In this document: positions 49,667 to 58,793 of the stretch, piece by piece | How positions within the stretch are numbered: the first letter of the stretch is position 1 | Layout of the letters: each line of letters opens with the position of its first letter | DNA from: Methanococcus vannielii SB | GTDB taxonomy: Archaea; AGJL01; Methanococci; Methanococcales; Methanococcaceae | Direction of reading: 5' to 3' | DNA length: 64,000 bases | NCBI RefSeq assembly: GCF_000017165.1 | Contig: NC_009634.1 | Coordinates: 1,348,552 to 1,412,551, forward strand | Made by a program: the position numbers and the translations under genes | Notes under the pieces: model-generated | What the model saw: only the letters and a program-made list of their open reading frames with translations | Database searches by the model: none | Told to the model about the DNA's origin: nothing

Positions 49667-51439
49667 ATGTCTAGACTAGGAATTTTAGACCATGATAGGT
49701 GTCAACCAAGACGGTGCTCAATGGAATGTTTAAAGTACTGTCCCGGAGTTAGAATGGAAGAAGAAACTATTGTAATTGATGAAGATAGTGGAAAACCGAT
49801 AATTTCAGAAGAATTATGCAGTGGATGCGGGATATGTACAAAAAGATGTCCCTTTCAGGCAATAAAAATTATCGGGCTTCCAAAGGAATTAAGTGATGAA
49901 AAAATAGTTCATTCCTATGGGAAAAATCGGTTTAGATTATATGGCCTTATAACTCCAAGAGATGGAGTAACTGGTCTTTTAGGGCCAAATGGGGTTGGTA
50001 AATCAACAATTATAAAGATATTAAGTGGAGAGTTAATTCCTAACTTGAACAATCTTTCAAAAGCCCCTGATTTTTCAAAAGTGCTTGATTATTTTTCCGG
50101 AACTGAACTTCAAAATTATTTTGAAAAATTAAGGCAAAAAGGAATAAAACCAATACATAAGCCACAGTATATCGATATTTTACCAAAAGTCGTTAAAGGG
50201 AATGTTAGTGAACTTTTAAAACGGGTTGATGAAACAGGAAACTTTGAAAAAATTGTAAAAGCCCTTGAAATTGAAAACGTTTTGGATAGAAGTTTTGACC
50301 AGCTTTCAGGAGGGGAATTACAAAGAGTTGCAATTGCTGCTGCTGCTTTAAGAGAAGGGGACATTTATTACTTTGATGAACCGACATCATGGCTCGATGT
50401 AAAACAGAGGTTTAGTGCTGCAAAAGTAATCCGTGAAATTGCTGAAAAAAAGAAAGTTGTTTTAGTAGAACACGATTTAATTGTTTTAGATTATTTATCT
50501 GACTATATCCATATATTATATGGTGTTCCGGCAGCTTACGGGGTTTCAACTCATCCAAGGGGGACAAGAGTTGGGATAAACACTTACTTGGATGGATTTT
50601 TAAAAGAAGAAAATATACGAGTTAGAAAAACTCCTATTATATTTGAAAATAGGCCTCCACAAGATAATTCAAATAGGCCGATACTTTTAGACTATACGGA
50701 TATTAAAAAAACACAAGGAAACTTTAGTTTAAGTGTTTCAGGCGGCCAAATTTACCAAGGGGAAGTTGTTGGAATTTTAGGGCCAAATGGTATTGGAAAA
50801 ACTACTTTTGTAAAAACACTTTCAGGAATAACCAATCCTGACTTTGGGGAAATAGTTGGAGATATTAAAGTAGCGTATAAACCTCAATATATTGGAACGG
50901 ATTATTTAGGAACTGTTGAAGAATTATTATCTGAAATTACAAATATAAATTCTTCATTTTATAAATCCGAAATTATAAAACCGCTTTCACTAGAAAATCT
51001 GCTTGAATCAGAGGTAAAAGATTTGTCAGGAGGGGAATTACAAAGAGTTGCAATTGCAACGTGCTTAAGTCATGATGCTGATTTATACTTAATTGATGAG
51101 CCATCGGCATTTTTAGATGTTGAACAGCGTTTAACAACATCAAGAGTAATTAGAAGAATGGCAGATGAAAAAGATGCAGCAATGTTTGTAGTTGACCACG
51201 ATATATTATTCCAAGACTATATTTCTGATAGGTTTATAGTATTTAGTGGTGTTTCTGGGATAAATGGAACAGGTTCAGCACCTTTGAAAAAACGTGAAGG
51301 TGCAAATAAATTTTTAAAAGAAATGAATATTACATTTAGACGAGATTTAGATACTAAAAGGCCGAGAATTAATAAGGAAGGAAGTCAAAGAGATACATAT
51401 CAAAGAGAAATTGGCGAATACTATTATATTGATGAATAA
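49667..51439 (+). CDS. Ribosome recycling ATPase ABCE1 (Rli1)
   Basis: Splits ribosomes after termination. The 590-residue protein starts with an Fe-S domain holding two cysteine clusters (CQPRRCSMECLKYCP and CSGCGICTKRCPF). Two ABC domains follow with Walker A GPNGVGKST (near residue 108) and GPNGIGKTT. Each has the signature LSGGELQRVAIA and a Walker B ending in DEP. The ATG follows GAGGTGTTAA. It is an essential single-copy gene in archaea. Confidence 0.97.
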   Translation: MSRLGILDHDRCQPRRCSMECLKYCPGVRMEEETIVIDEDSGKPIISEELCSGCGICTKRCPFQAIKIIGLPKELSDEKIVHSYGKNRFRLYGLITPRDGVTGLLGPNGVGKSTIIKILSGELIPNLNNLSKAPDFSKVLDYFSGTELQNYFEKLRQKGIKPIHKPQYIDILPKVVKGNVSELLKRVDETGNFEKIVKALEIENVLDRSFDQLSGGELQRVAIAAAALREGDIYYFDEPTSWLDVKQRFSAAKVIREIAEKKKVVLVEHDLIVLDYLSDYIHILYGVPAAYGVSTHPRGTRVGINTYLDGFLKEENIRVRKTPIIFENRPPQDNSNRPILLDYTDIKKTQGNFSLSVSGGQIYQGEVVGILGPNGIGKTTFVKTLSGITNPDFGEIVGDIKVAYKPQYIGTDYLGTVEELLSEITNINSSFYKSEIIKPLSLENLLESEVKDLSGGELQRVAIATCLSHDADLYLIDEPSAFLDVEQRLTTSRVIRRMADEKDAAMFVVDHDILFQDYISDRFIVFSGVSGINGTGSAPLKKREGANKFLKEMNITFRRDLDTKRPRINKEGSQRDTYQREIGEYYYIDE

Positions 51440-51831
51440 AAAAACTAAAAATTCTTTAACTTATTTTTTACAATAAAATGAACTAGGTTAAGTCTAACGT
51501 ACGATAAAATTATTAAACATATGAATCTATAAATATAATTTATAAATCGTTATTCTTGTAATTAACGATTAATTTATCCTTTAAAATTATTTAAAACTTT
51601 TTTAAATGCTTTTTAAATTTTAAAATCCTTTAAATTAGTTGTAACTAGTTGCAACTTTTTAATTCATAAATTAGATGAATAATTTCATTTAATTTTAAAA
51701 AATAGCTTTAAATTTCAAATTAAATACTCTGAAACTATTTTTACGACCGTTTCAAATGGTAAGGTATATATAGTAACGGCGACAAGGGGTATTTGTGAAA
51801 AAATTAAAACATCATAAACAGGTGAACTAAT
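51440..51831 (+). promoter_or_regulatory. Long leader/promoter region of the S-layer gene
   Basis: About 390 bases without an ORF before the S-layer gene. The box A TATATATA at 51765-51772 lies 60 bases before the ATG, giving a start near 51797 and a leader of about 35 bases that ends in AGGTGAACTAAT. Upstream, at 51637-51656, AGTTGTAACTAGTTGCAACT is a tandem, nearly self-complementary decamer that could bind a regulator. The rest is AT-rich. Confidence 0.65.
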
Positions 51832-53535
51832 ATGGCTATGAGCATGAAAAAAATCGGTGCTATTGCTGTAGGCGGTGCAATGGTTGCATCCGCTTTAGCA
51901 ACTGGTGCTTTAGCTGCTGAAAAAGTTGGAGATGTAGATGCATTTGCTGCTAACGCAGTAACAAATGGAAACGTAAACGTAGATATTGTAGTAGGTTCAA
52001 ACGCTGCTGCAAAAGACGTTGTTTCAGCTGCAAACATCGCTGCAAAAGTAGGCTCATTAATGTTTAAAGAAGGTTCCGCAACTGACGGTAACGCAAAAGT
52101 TACTGTAAGTGCAAGTTCAAAATCTGACAATATTAAAAATATCTGGGATGCAGGTAATGCTTTCGCTGCTACAAATGAAGTATTTTTATTTGCTGCTGCT
52201 GACGATGACTATACAGGTACCGCTGCAGGAACTGGTGTTCCTAACTACTTACTCGGTAAAACATTCATGGACTACACAGTTCCTCCTGCTGCACAGGTTA
52301 TTGATTTAGAAGACTTACAAACATTAGCTGCAGTAAGTGACGCTGATCCTTCAGGATGGGATATATTTGGAACAAATAAAGACTTCGAAGCTGCAGAAGC
52401 TGTTGCAGCAGTAATTAGGACCCAACAACCTGCTGCCGCCCTATTTAACACCGGTGCAGACTTACAGGTAAGTGAAGACGAAGCATTCTATATGTCATTA
52501 GCATTCGAAGAAGACAAATACGGTAGTGCACTTGCTGATTATGCAAGACTCTTCCCAGGTATGAGAATTCCATTCTTAGGCCAGGAAATGGTTGTAGTAA
52601 AACTTGATACCGATGATGACTTAGTTATCTTAGGTAAAGAAGTATACGATGGAGTAGTTAAACAAAGAGGTGACAACTACGATTTAGGAAACGGTTACGC
52701 TGTAAAAGTAAACAACGTTTTAACACAAGGTGCAGCTTACAAAGCAGATGTTCAACTTTTAAAAGATGGAAAAGTTGTAGCTTCAAAATTCGATACAATT
52801 GATGGTAACGGTAACCAAATTACAATAGTTTACAAAGACATCGGTATCGTTGTAAACGATGCATGGGAAGACATTGGTGGAAACTACGGTTTCGCTGAAA
52901 TGGTTATTACAAAAGATGTAGTAACATTAGAACTTGGTGAAGAATACATAAATGATTGGGAAGCATACGCAGTAAGGGCTACAGCAGCTGGATTAATTGA
53001 ATCAGACAGTGCAACAAGCACCGCTGCAGTTCCAGTTGTAGGTATTGCTTTAAAATACGTTGGAGACGACGTAGATAAAATTAGAAAAGACAAAACATTC
53101 TCAATTGCAAACTATGCAAAATTAGACTTTGATGAAGACAGTGGCGATATGGCTGTTCAATTCTTAATGGATGATGCAAAAGATGTAACATTAAGCATTG
53201 GTCAAAAAGTTTCAGTATTAAATGCTGAAATTAAATTAAATGAATTAATGGCTGATGCTAAACAATCAGTTCCAATGACTGCACCAATTGCAAAATTAGA
53301 CGCTGAAGCTTCATTAAGTGCTGCTAACAAAGATTTAATCTTAGTTGGTGGACCAGTTGTAAACACACTCGCAAAAGAATTAGCTGACAAAGGCTTAATT
53401 GCAATTGACAACGCTTCCCCTGCAACCTTAGCTGTAGCTAAAGGCGCTGCAAACGGAAAAGATGTATTAGTTGTAGCTGGTGGAGACAGAGATAAAACTG
53501 CTGCTGCTGCTACTGCTTTAATTGCAATGTTATAA
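51832..53535 (+). CDS. sla: S-layer protein
   Basis: The main surface-layer glycoprotein of methanococci. The 567-residue protein starts with a signal peptide ([18 protein letters not shown], cut near ALA-A). The mature start [10 protein letters not shown] and an acidic, alanine-rich chain follow, with a final stretch resembling [21 protein letters not shown], as in Methanococcus S-layer proteins. Potential N-glycosylation sequons are few. Codon use is biased toward favoured codons and differs from the neighbours, as expected for a very abundant protein. Two hairpin terminators follow the stop. Confidence 0.93.
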
Positions 53536-53556
53536 TTCAAACTTTCAAAATTTTAA

Positions 53557-53579
53557 AAAAAGAATCTTTGATTCTTTTT
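53557..53579 (+). terminator. Hairpin terminator after the S-layer gene
   Basis: The sequence AAAAAGAATC-TTT-GATTCTTTTT forms a ten-base-pair stem with a three-base loop, ending in a T-rich stretch. It lies 22 bases after the S-layer stop codon. Confidence 0.7.
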
Positions 53580-53619
53580 AAATTTTTTTAAGAAGTTTGA
53601 ATAAAACATGAAATTAAGT

Positions 53620-53650
53620 GTGTGGGTATTTAACCCACTTTTTCTTTTTT
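53620..53650 (+). terminator. Second hairpin terminator with T-run
   Basis: GTGGGT and ACCCAC pair around ATTTA, followed directly by TTTTTCTTTTTT. Together with the hairpin 40 bases before, it gives a double terminator for a strongly expressed gene. Confidence 0.7.
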
Positions 53651-53723
53651 AGAATATAATATTTATAAATTTAAATTAATCGATTATTTTTTAAATAAGT
53701 TTAATAAAAATAATGTTTTTAAA

Positions 53724-54899
53724 GAAAGGGCTACGCCCCTTTCAACCCTAGCGGGATAACAAGTTATCCCACTGGTAAAGTTTTAAGTTTTACAAAAAAA
53801 TAGCGAGGAGAAGTTCCAAACGAAAGGGCTACGCCCCTTTCAACCCTAGCGGGATAACAAGTTATCCCACTGGTAAAGTTTTAAGTTTTACAAAAAAATA
53901 GCGAGGAGAAGTTCCAAACGAAAGGGCTACGCCCCTTTCAACCCTAGCGGGATAACAAGTTATCCCACTGGTAAAGTTTTAAGTTTTACAAAAAAATAGC
54001 GAGGAGAAGTTCCAAACGAAAGGGCTACGCCCCTTTCAACCCTAGCGGGATAACAAGTTATCCCACTGGTAAAGTTTTAAGTTTTACAAAAAAATAGCGA
54101 GGAGAAGATTCAAACGAAAGGGCTACGCCCCTTTCAACCCTAGCGGGATAACAAGTTATCCCACTGGTAAAGTTTTAAGTTTTACAAAAAAATAGCGAGG
54201 AGAAGATTCAAACGAAAGGGCTACGCCCCTTTCAACCCTAGCGGGATAACAAGTTATCCCACTGGTAAAGTTTTAAGTTTTACAAAAAAATAGCGAGGAG
54301 AAGTTCCAAACGAAAGGGCTACGCCCCTTTCAACCCTAGCGGGATAACAAGTTATCCCACTGGTAAAGTTTTAAGTTTTACAAAAAAATAGCGAGGAGAA
54401 GTTCCAAACGAAAGGGCTACGCCCCTTTCAACCCTAGCGGGATAACAAGTTATCCCACTGGTAAAGTTTTAAGTTTTACAAAAAAATAGCGAGGAGAAGT
54501 TCCAAACGAAAGGGCTACGCCCCTTTCAACCCTAGCGGGATAACAAGTTATCCCACTGGTAAAGTTTTAAGTTTTACAAAAAAATAGCGAGGAGAAGTTC
54601 CAAACGAAAGGGCTACGCCCCTTTCAACCCTAGCGGGATAACAAGTTATCCCACTGGTAAAGTTTTAAGTTTTACAAAAAAATAGCGAGGAGAAGTTCCA
54701 AACGAAAGGGCTACGCCCCTTTCAACCCTAGCGGGATAACAAGTTATCCCACTGGTAAAGTTTTAAGTTTTACAAAAAAATAGCGAGGAGAAGTTCCAAA
54801 CGAAAGGGCTACGCCCCTTTCAACCCTAGCGGGATAACAAGTTATCCCACTGGTAAAGTTTTAAGTTTTACAAAAAAATAGCGAGGAGAAGATTTGAAC
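53724..54899. repeat. Twelve tandem 98-bp units carrying a tRNA 3' end
   Basis: Units start at 53724, 53822, 53920, 54018, 54116, 54214, 54312, 54410, 54508, 54606, 54704 and 54802. In order, each holds a hairpin (GAAAGGG/CCCTTTC), a palindrome (AGCGGGATAA/TTATCCCACT, 10 bp with wobble), an AT-rich weak hairpin, seven A's, and then TAGCGAGGAGAAG plus eight bases. The last 21 bases match the 3' end of initiator tRNA-Met on the minus strand, with a few changes. The final unit runs into the intact tRNA gene. Units look identical except that the eight bases are TTCCAAAC in most and ATTCAAAC in units 4 and 5. There is no ORF and no promoter-like box A inside a unit. Confidence 0.95.
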
Positions 54900-54954
54900 T
54901 TCTGGTCTCCGGGTTATGAGCCCGGCGGGATAGGCCTGGCTACCCTACCTCGCT
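54879..54954 (-). tRNA. Initiator tRNA-Met (CAT), copy 1
   Basis: A 76-nt cloverleaf on the minus strand: acceptor AGCGAGG with CCTCGCT, loop CTCATAA with anticodon CAT, T arm AGAAG-TTCAAAT-CTTCT, discriminator A. Three G:C pairs next to the anticodon loop (GGG/CCC) and the A1:U72 pair mark it as the archaeal initiator. CCA is not encoded. Seven T's follow its 3' end, and then the 98-bp array, whose units repeat its 3' end. No clear box A lies in the 106-base spacer, so it may depend on the upstream copy's promoter. Confidence 0.95.
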
Positions 54955-55060
54955 TCAATAAATTTTGGATAAAAAATTATTCCAAAATGAATTTTTAAAA
55001 TAGCTTGAAAAAAAGTTTTCTTCAAAGTTGCTATAATAAATTTAGTAATTTAATTAAAAA

Positions 55061-55136
55061 TAGCGAGGAGAAGATTTGAACTTCTGGTCTCCGGGTTATG
55101 AGCCCGGCGGGATAGGCCTGGCTACCCTACCTCGCT
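55061..55136 (-). tRNA. Initiator tRNA-Met (CAT), copy 2
   Basis: Identical in all 76 bases to copy 1. It lies 106 bases upstream of it in the direction of transcription. TTTTTAATT follows its 3' end, and there is no repeat array on this side. A box A-like GTTTAAATAC (minus strand, 55172-55181) lies about 37 bases before the gene. The duplication is recent or kept identical by gene conversion. Confidence 0.95.
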
Positions 55137-55171
55137 TCGCTGATTTGCCAACACATAAACATATGGATGAT

Positions 55172-55181
55172 AGTATTTAAA
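55172..55181 (-). promoter_or_regulatory. Possible box A for the initiator tRNAs
   Basis: On the minus strand GTTTAAATAC is the best TATA-like element before the two tRNA genes, 37 bases from the first. It is a weaker match than the TTTATATA boxes of the other tRNA genes in this window. Confidence 0.45.
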
Positions 55182-55214
55182 CTTATGGGTAAATATTTAA
55201 AAAATTTAGGTTAT

Positions 55215-55397
55215 TTAGAAAAATATCTGGTATGCATAAACACCAATAACTAAAAGCATCATTATGAAAAATATCTGCTGACTTTTAATCATTTTTTTTC
55301 TTTTTTTGATAAACTCTTCCTTACATTTTTCAGAACAAAGTGATTCTTCAGGAGGGATTGAAAGTCCACAATTTATGCAGTGTTTATGTTTTTCCAT
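55215..55397 (-). CDS. DUF2116 Zn-ribbon membrane protein
   Basis: A 60-residue protein with a zinc-ribbon-like start (HCINCGLSIPPEESLCSEKC, four cysteines), a basic stretch, and one C-terminal transmembrane segment. This layout is that of the archaeal DUF2116 family, function unknown. ATG at 55397 follows TTGGTGAAAAAA; the earlier frame to 55409 overlaps that site. It lies 30 bases downstream of pyrH on the same strand. Confidence 0.8.
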   Translation of the reverse strand: MEKHKHCINCGLSIPPEESLCSEKCKEEFIKKRKKMIKSQQIFFIMMLLVIGVYAYQIFF

Positions 55398-55427
55398 TTT
55401 TTTCACCAAACTATATTTTAATATTTT

Positions 55428-56105
55428 TTAAGGTATGATAATAGTTCCATCATGCCCTCCAAGAACAGACTTTAAAATTTCATCAGGAGTTCCTTTTACA
55501 ACAATTGTTTTTAATTTTGCCCTATCAATGATTTTTGATGCAAGAGAATCTACAACGCTTGAAGAGCCTGCACTAATCGAATTTGAACCAGTAATTTCAA
55601 TCAATTCTTTTGTAGTCATCTTTTCAAGCTTTTTAGCATCGTTATTTGTTCTAGGGTCTTTAGTATAAACTCCATCAACATTTGTTGCAATAACAAGTAA
55701 ATCGGCATTTGTAAATTCTGCTAAAGTTGCAGAAACTGCATCGGTTGTGTGAGCTGGGTGCGTTCCACCCATTACAAGTATTTTTCCTAAATTTAAAATC
55801 ATTTCCGCATCTTTAAAATTTGTTGGAACAAAGTTTACCGAATATTTTGAAAGTGCAGAGATTAACAGCATTGCATTCATTCTAGTTGCCATAATGCCTA
55901 TTTCATCACAAACTGACTCATTTGTAAATTCCCTTGAAACTTTTATGTATTCCCTTGCAGTATTTCCGCCCCCGACAACAATGGAAACGTTATGCCCCAT
56001 ATCCTTTAATTTTTTAAATACTTGTGCATAACTTTTGATATTTTCAGCAGATGCTCCATCTTTTGGCATCAAAACAGATCCCCCAAGTGCAAAAACAATA
56101 TCCAT
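55428..56105 (-). CDS. pyrH: UMP kinase
   Basis: Phosphorylates UMP to UDP with ATP in pyrimidine nucleotide synthesis. The 225-residue amino-acid-kinase-fold protein has VFALGGSVLMP at the start, VSIVVGGGNTAREYI, GTHPAHTTDAVSATLAE and ATNVDGVYTKDPR. Archaeal PyrH has this length. The ATG follows GAGGTTACTTC. The DUF2116 gene is likely in the same transcript. Confidence 0.94.
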   Translation of the reverse strand: MDIVFALGGSVLMPKDGASAENIKSYAQVFKKLKDMGHNVSIVVGGGNTAREYIKVSREFTNESVCDEIGIMATRMNAMLLISALSKYSVNFVPTNFKDAEMILNLGKILVMGGTHPAHTTDAVSATLAEFTNADLLVIATNVDGVYTKDPRTNNDAKKLEKMTTKELIEITGSNSISAGSSSVVDSLASKIIDRAKLKTIVVKGTPDEILKSVLGGHDGTIIIP

Positions 56106-56349
56106 GAAGTAACCTCTAAAATTTGTAATTTTTAAAATAACTTGAAAAATTTTAAACTTGAATAATTTTCCAAAATACTATACTTACTAATTATATAAAG
56201 GTTTACGTGAAAATTAAAATTTGAAAAAAAGTACTTTTCTAAAAAATATCAAATGGGAAAAAGGTAAACAATAGATAATTATAACTAATATAACGTTATC
56301 TGACAATTTTTGCCAGTAAAATTGAAAAGTTAATTATAATTTATCTAAA

Positions 56350-56553
56350 TTACATTTTTAAAGCCATTTTGATGTCTTCAACCTTAACGGTTTTTCTTCC
56401 AGCGTGCTTTGATAAGTCAGCTGCTTCTTTAGCGATGTCCATTGCGATTTCTTCTAATGCCTCAACAAACATTTTTGCTGCATCTTCACTTACTCTTTCA
56501 GCACCTGCCTTTTTCAATATTCTTACTACTGGTGCAACTGGTAGTTCTGCCAT
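56350..56553 (-). CDS. Archaeal histone
   Basis: A 67-residue histone-fold protein that wraps chromosomal DNA as dimers and larger stacks. It starts [22 protein letters not shown] and ends with [18 protein letters not shown], the HMf-type fold with the RKTVK DNA-contact loop. No tail is present. The ATG follows GAGGTGATTTT. The 244 bases between it and pyrH are AT-rich and contain no gene. Confidence 0.96.
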   Translation of the reverse strand: MAELPVAPVVRILKKAGAERVSEDAAKMFVEALEEIAMDIAKEAADLSKHAGRKTVKVEDIKMALKM

Positions 56554-56752
56554 AAAATCACCTCAATCTTTTACAAATTTAATTTTGGAAAACTAAATAT
56601 ATAAATCTTTCGGAAAAAACCGCTATCACTAAGCCTATAGTACTATGGAATCATTTGTAATGTTAAAATTAGAATGTAATTTATATTAGCTTATCTATAT
56701 AATTATTAAGAATCCAAAAATCTTAAAATGAAATTAAGGTCTAGGTGGTACT

Positions 56753-57379
56753 ATCAAACATAAAAATATTCTTGAATGGACAGTTTTTTTAGTTGTCTTT
56801 CTTTTAGTATGGACACATGTAAATGTGATTGTATCTGACAGTATGGTTCCAGTAATGACTAGGGGCGACTTTGTAGTGGTTGAAAATAGAATGTTCGAGT
56901 TTGAAACCGGTGATATAGAAATAGGAGATATTATAGTTTATTCTGCCCACTGGACAAATGCAAACGAAAACAATGTAATAAATCAAGGTTTAACAATAAA
57001 TGGGAGAGAATTGGACTATTATGAAGAGAGTAAAAAGAGCGGAATTATATATACGCTTCCAGTAATTTCAAGATACTCAAAGACAACCCCTGTAATTCAT
57101 AGGGTTATCGATATATGGGATGATAACCAAGGTAACCGTTATTTTATTACTAAAGGAGATAATAACCCAACATATGATCCAGAACTTATAAGGGAAAGCC
57201 AGGTAAGGCAAAGAGTAATTATAATAAACGAAAATCCATTTGTAATTCCATATCTAGGACACATTTCACTAATCTTAAAGGAAAATGTCTACTGGTTTTT
57301 GATAATATTTTTAGTCTGGAGTTATTATGACTACCAAAAAGAAAAAAAGAAAAAAAAAGGAAAAGAAGAATTAAATTAA
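56753..57379 (+). CDS. Signal peptidase I, apparent ATC start
   Basis: Removes signal peptides at the membrane. The catalytic serine lies in VSDSMVPVM, the general-base histidine in PVIHRVIDI, and an aspartate in KGDNNPTYD, as in archaeal/ER-type enzymes. A C-terminal membrane segment ends in a lysine-rich tail. The only standard start, GTG at 56825, would remove the N-terminal membrane anchor. In frame just upstream is [19 protein letters not shown], and no ATG, GTG or TTG lies between the stop at 56735 and 56825. AGGTGGTACT precedes ATC at 56753 with normal spacing, so I take ATC as start (209 codons with stop). Its end overlaps the convergent reductase gene by 9 bases. Confidence 0.7.
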   Translation: MKHKNILEWTVFLVVFLLVWTHVNVIVSDSMVPVMTRGDFVVVENRMFEFETGDIEIGDIIVYSAHWTNANENNVINQGLTINGRELDYYEESKKSGIIYTLPVISRYSKTTPVIHRVIDIWDDNQGNRYFITKGDNNPTYDPELIRESQVRQRVIIINENPFVIPYLGHISLILKENVYWFLIIFLVWSYYDYQKEKKKKKGKEELN

Positions 57380-58543
57380 TTCTTTAAAATATTTTAATAA
57401 TGAAGGTGCTTTTTTAACGATTTTTATTGCAAGCTTTCCAACATCAACTTCCTCTAAATTTTCAGGAATTGAATCAGCAATTGCATTTAACTCATTATCA
57501 TTTAATTTTTGAAGTATGGTTTTGTATTTTAAGTCATTCATAAGGAATTTATAGTGTTTTTCTTTCCAGCGTGTTTCATACTGACTTAAAAACTCCTCAG
57601 AATAATTTTTAGAAGAGATACTTTTTGCACAAACTTCCCCTGCAATTAAACCGCAATCCATTGCAAGTGAAATTCCACCCCCAGTTAATGGACTAACATG
57701 TCCTGCTGCATCTCCAACAACAATTAAATTATCTTTAAATGTTTTTTTAATAGGGCCGCCAACAGGGTCACCCCCAACTTTAAATTCAACTGGAACTGCA
57801 TTTTTTAACCTCCCTTCTAAAAGAGGGTTACTTAAAAAGTCATCTAAATATTCAATAGCTTTTTTACTTCCTTCAATTATTCCTATTCCAACATTTACTG
57901 TATCGCCTTTTGGAAACAGCCAAATGTACCCCTTTGGGCAAATTTCACCAAAATAAAACTCCATCATGTTGTTATCTAAGAGCTTTACATTTGTCATTTC
58001 GTATTCTGCACATGAACACACTTCATTATGGTTCTTTTTTGATTTTAAACCAGCATATTCTGAAATTGTACTTTCTACGCCGTCAGCAGCAATTACGAGT
58101 TTTGTTTTTACAGTATATTCCTTTCCAAGATGGTTTACAAATACGTTATATCCTTCTTCTGTTTTTTCAAGGCCTGTAACTCTACTTTTAACTGCAATTT
58201 TCGTGCCTTCCTTAGCACTCCTTATTGCAAGGAATTTATCAAATATTTTTCTTTCAACTACATAACCGTCTGTTTTTCCGCCTTTTACAGTTATTTTTTT
58301 CCCGTTTGGTGCAACTAAATAAGCACCTTTAATATACGACCTTATAAATTCGGAACTTGGATTGATTCCAAAAGACTCAATTCTTGGAATTGCTTCTGCA
58401 CATCTAACCGGCGTTCCAATTTCCTGTGCTTTTTCAATTAGAAGTGTTTTAGCCCCGTTTTTTGATGCATTATATGATGACATGGAACCAGCAGGCCCCG
58501 CACCAACTACAACTACATCATAACTCTCTTCTAAAGCCCTCAT
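57371..58543 (-). CDS. Geranylgeranyl reductase family protein
   Basis: Saturates the isoprenoid chains of archaeal membrane lipids (digeranylgeranylglycerophospholipid reductase). The 390-residue flavoprotein has the FAD loop [18 protein letters not shown] at the start, [11 protein letters not shown], and [20 protein letters not shown] near residue 280. ATG at 58543 follows GGAGG, which lies inside the end of the ferredoxin gene; an earlier frame to 58561 is rejected. The one-base gap after that gene's stop indicates translational coupling with its probable electron donor. Confidence 0.9.
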   Translation of the reverse strand: MRALEESYDVVVVGAGPAGSMSSYNASKNGAKTLLIEKAQEIGTPVRCAEAIPRIESFGINPSSEFIRSYIKGAYLVAPNGKKITVKGGKTDGYVVERKIFDKFLAIRSAKEGTKIAVKSRVTGLEKTEEGYNVFVNHLGKEYTVKTKLVIAADGVESTISEYAGLKSKKNHNEVCSCAEYEMTNVKLLDNNMMEFYFGEICPKGYIWLFPKGDTVNVGIGIIEGSKKAIEYLDDFLSNPLLEGRLKNAVPVEFKVGGDPVGGPIKKTFKDNLIVVGDAAGHVSPLTGGGISLAMDCGLIAGEVCAKSISSKNYSEEFLSQYETRWKEKHYKFLMNDLKYKTILQKLNDNELNAIADSIPENLEEVDVGKLAIKIVKKAPSLLKYFKELI

Positions 58544-58544
58544 G

Positions 58545-58709
58545 TTACTCCTCCAGCGCATTTAGTGGGCACACTACGGCACACAGTTTACAGTTGTTAC
58601 ATTTTTCGTCGTAAATAATAATCTTATTTTCAATTAATTCAATTGCCATGCTTTTGCATACGCCAACACAAGCTCCACAGTAGCCACATTTGTTGTAATC
58701 TACATTCAT
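58545..58709 (-). CDS. 2[4Fe-4S] ferredoxin
   Basis: A 54-residue bacterial-type ferredoxin starting [18 protein letters not shown] and ending [18 protein letters not shown]: two clusters of CxxCxxCxxxC, the second preceding CP. The ATG follows AAGTGATACT. The stop is followed after one base by the geranylgeranyl reductase ATG, and the reductase's ribosome binding site (GGAGG) lies within this gene's last codons. In Methanosarcina a ferredoxin gene next to the reductase supplies its electrons; the same role is likely here. Confidence 0.92.
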   Translation of the reverse strand: MNVDYNKCGYCGACVGVCKSMAIELIENKIIIYDEKCNNCKLCAVVCPLNALEE

Positions 58710-58793
58710 AGTATCACTTTTAACATTGTAATTACTATTAAGGTTAAAACCCCAAAATAAAATATCTTTATTAGTTTGTGGTAGTCGTCCTAT

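Noticed and set aside
53724-54899. CRISPR array
   Set aside because: Units are a constant 98 bp with no variable spacers, and no cas gene is in the window.
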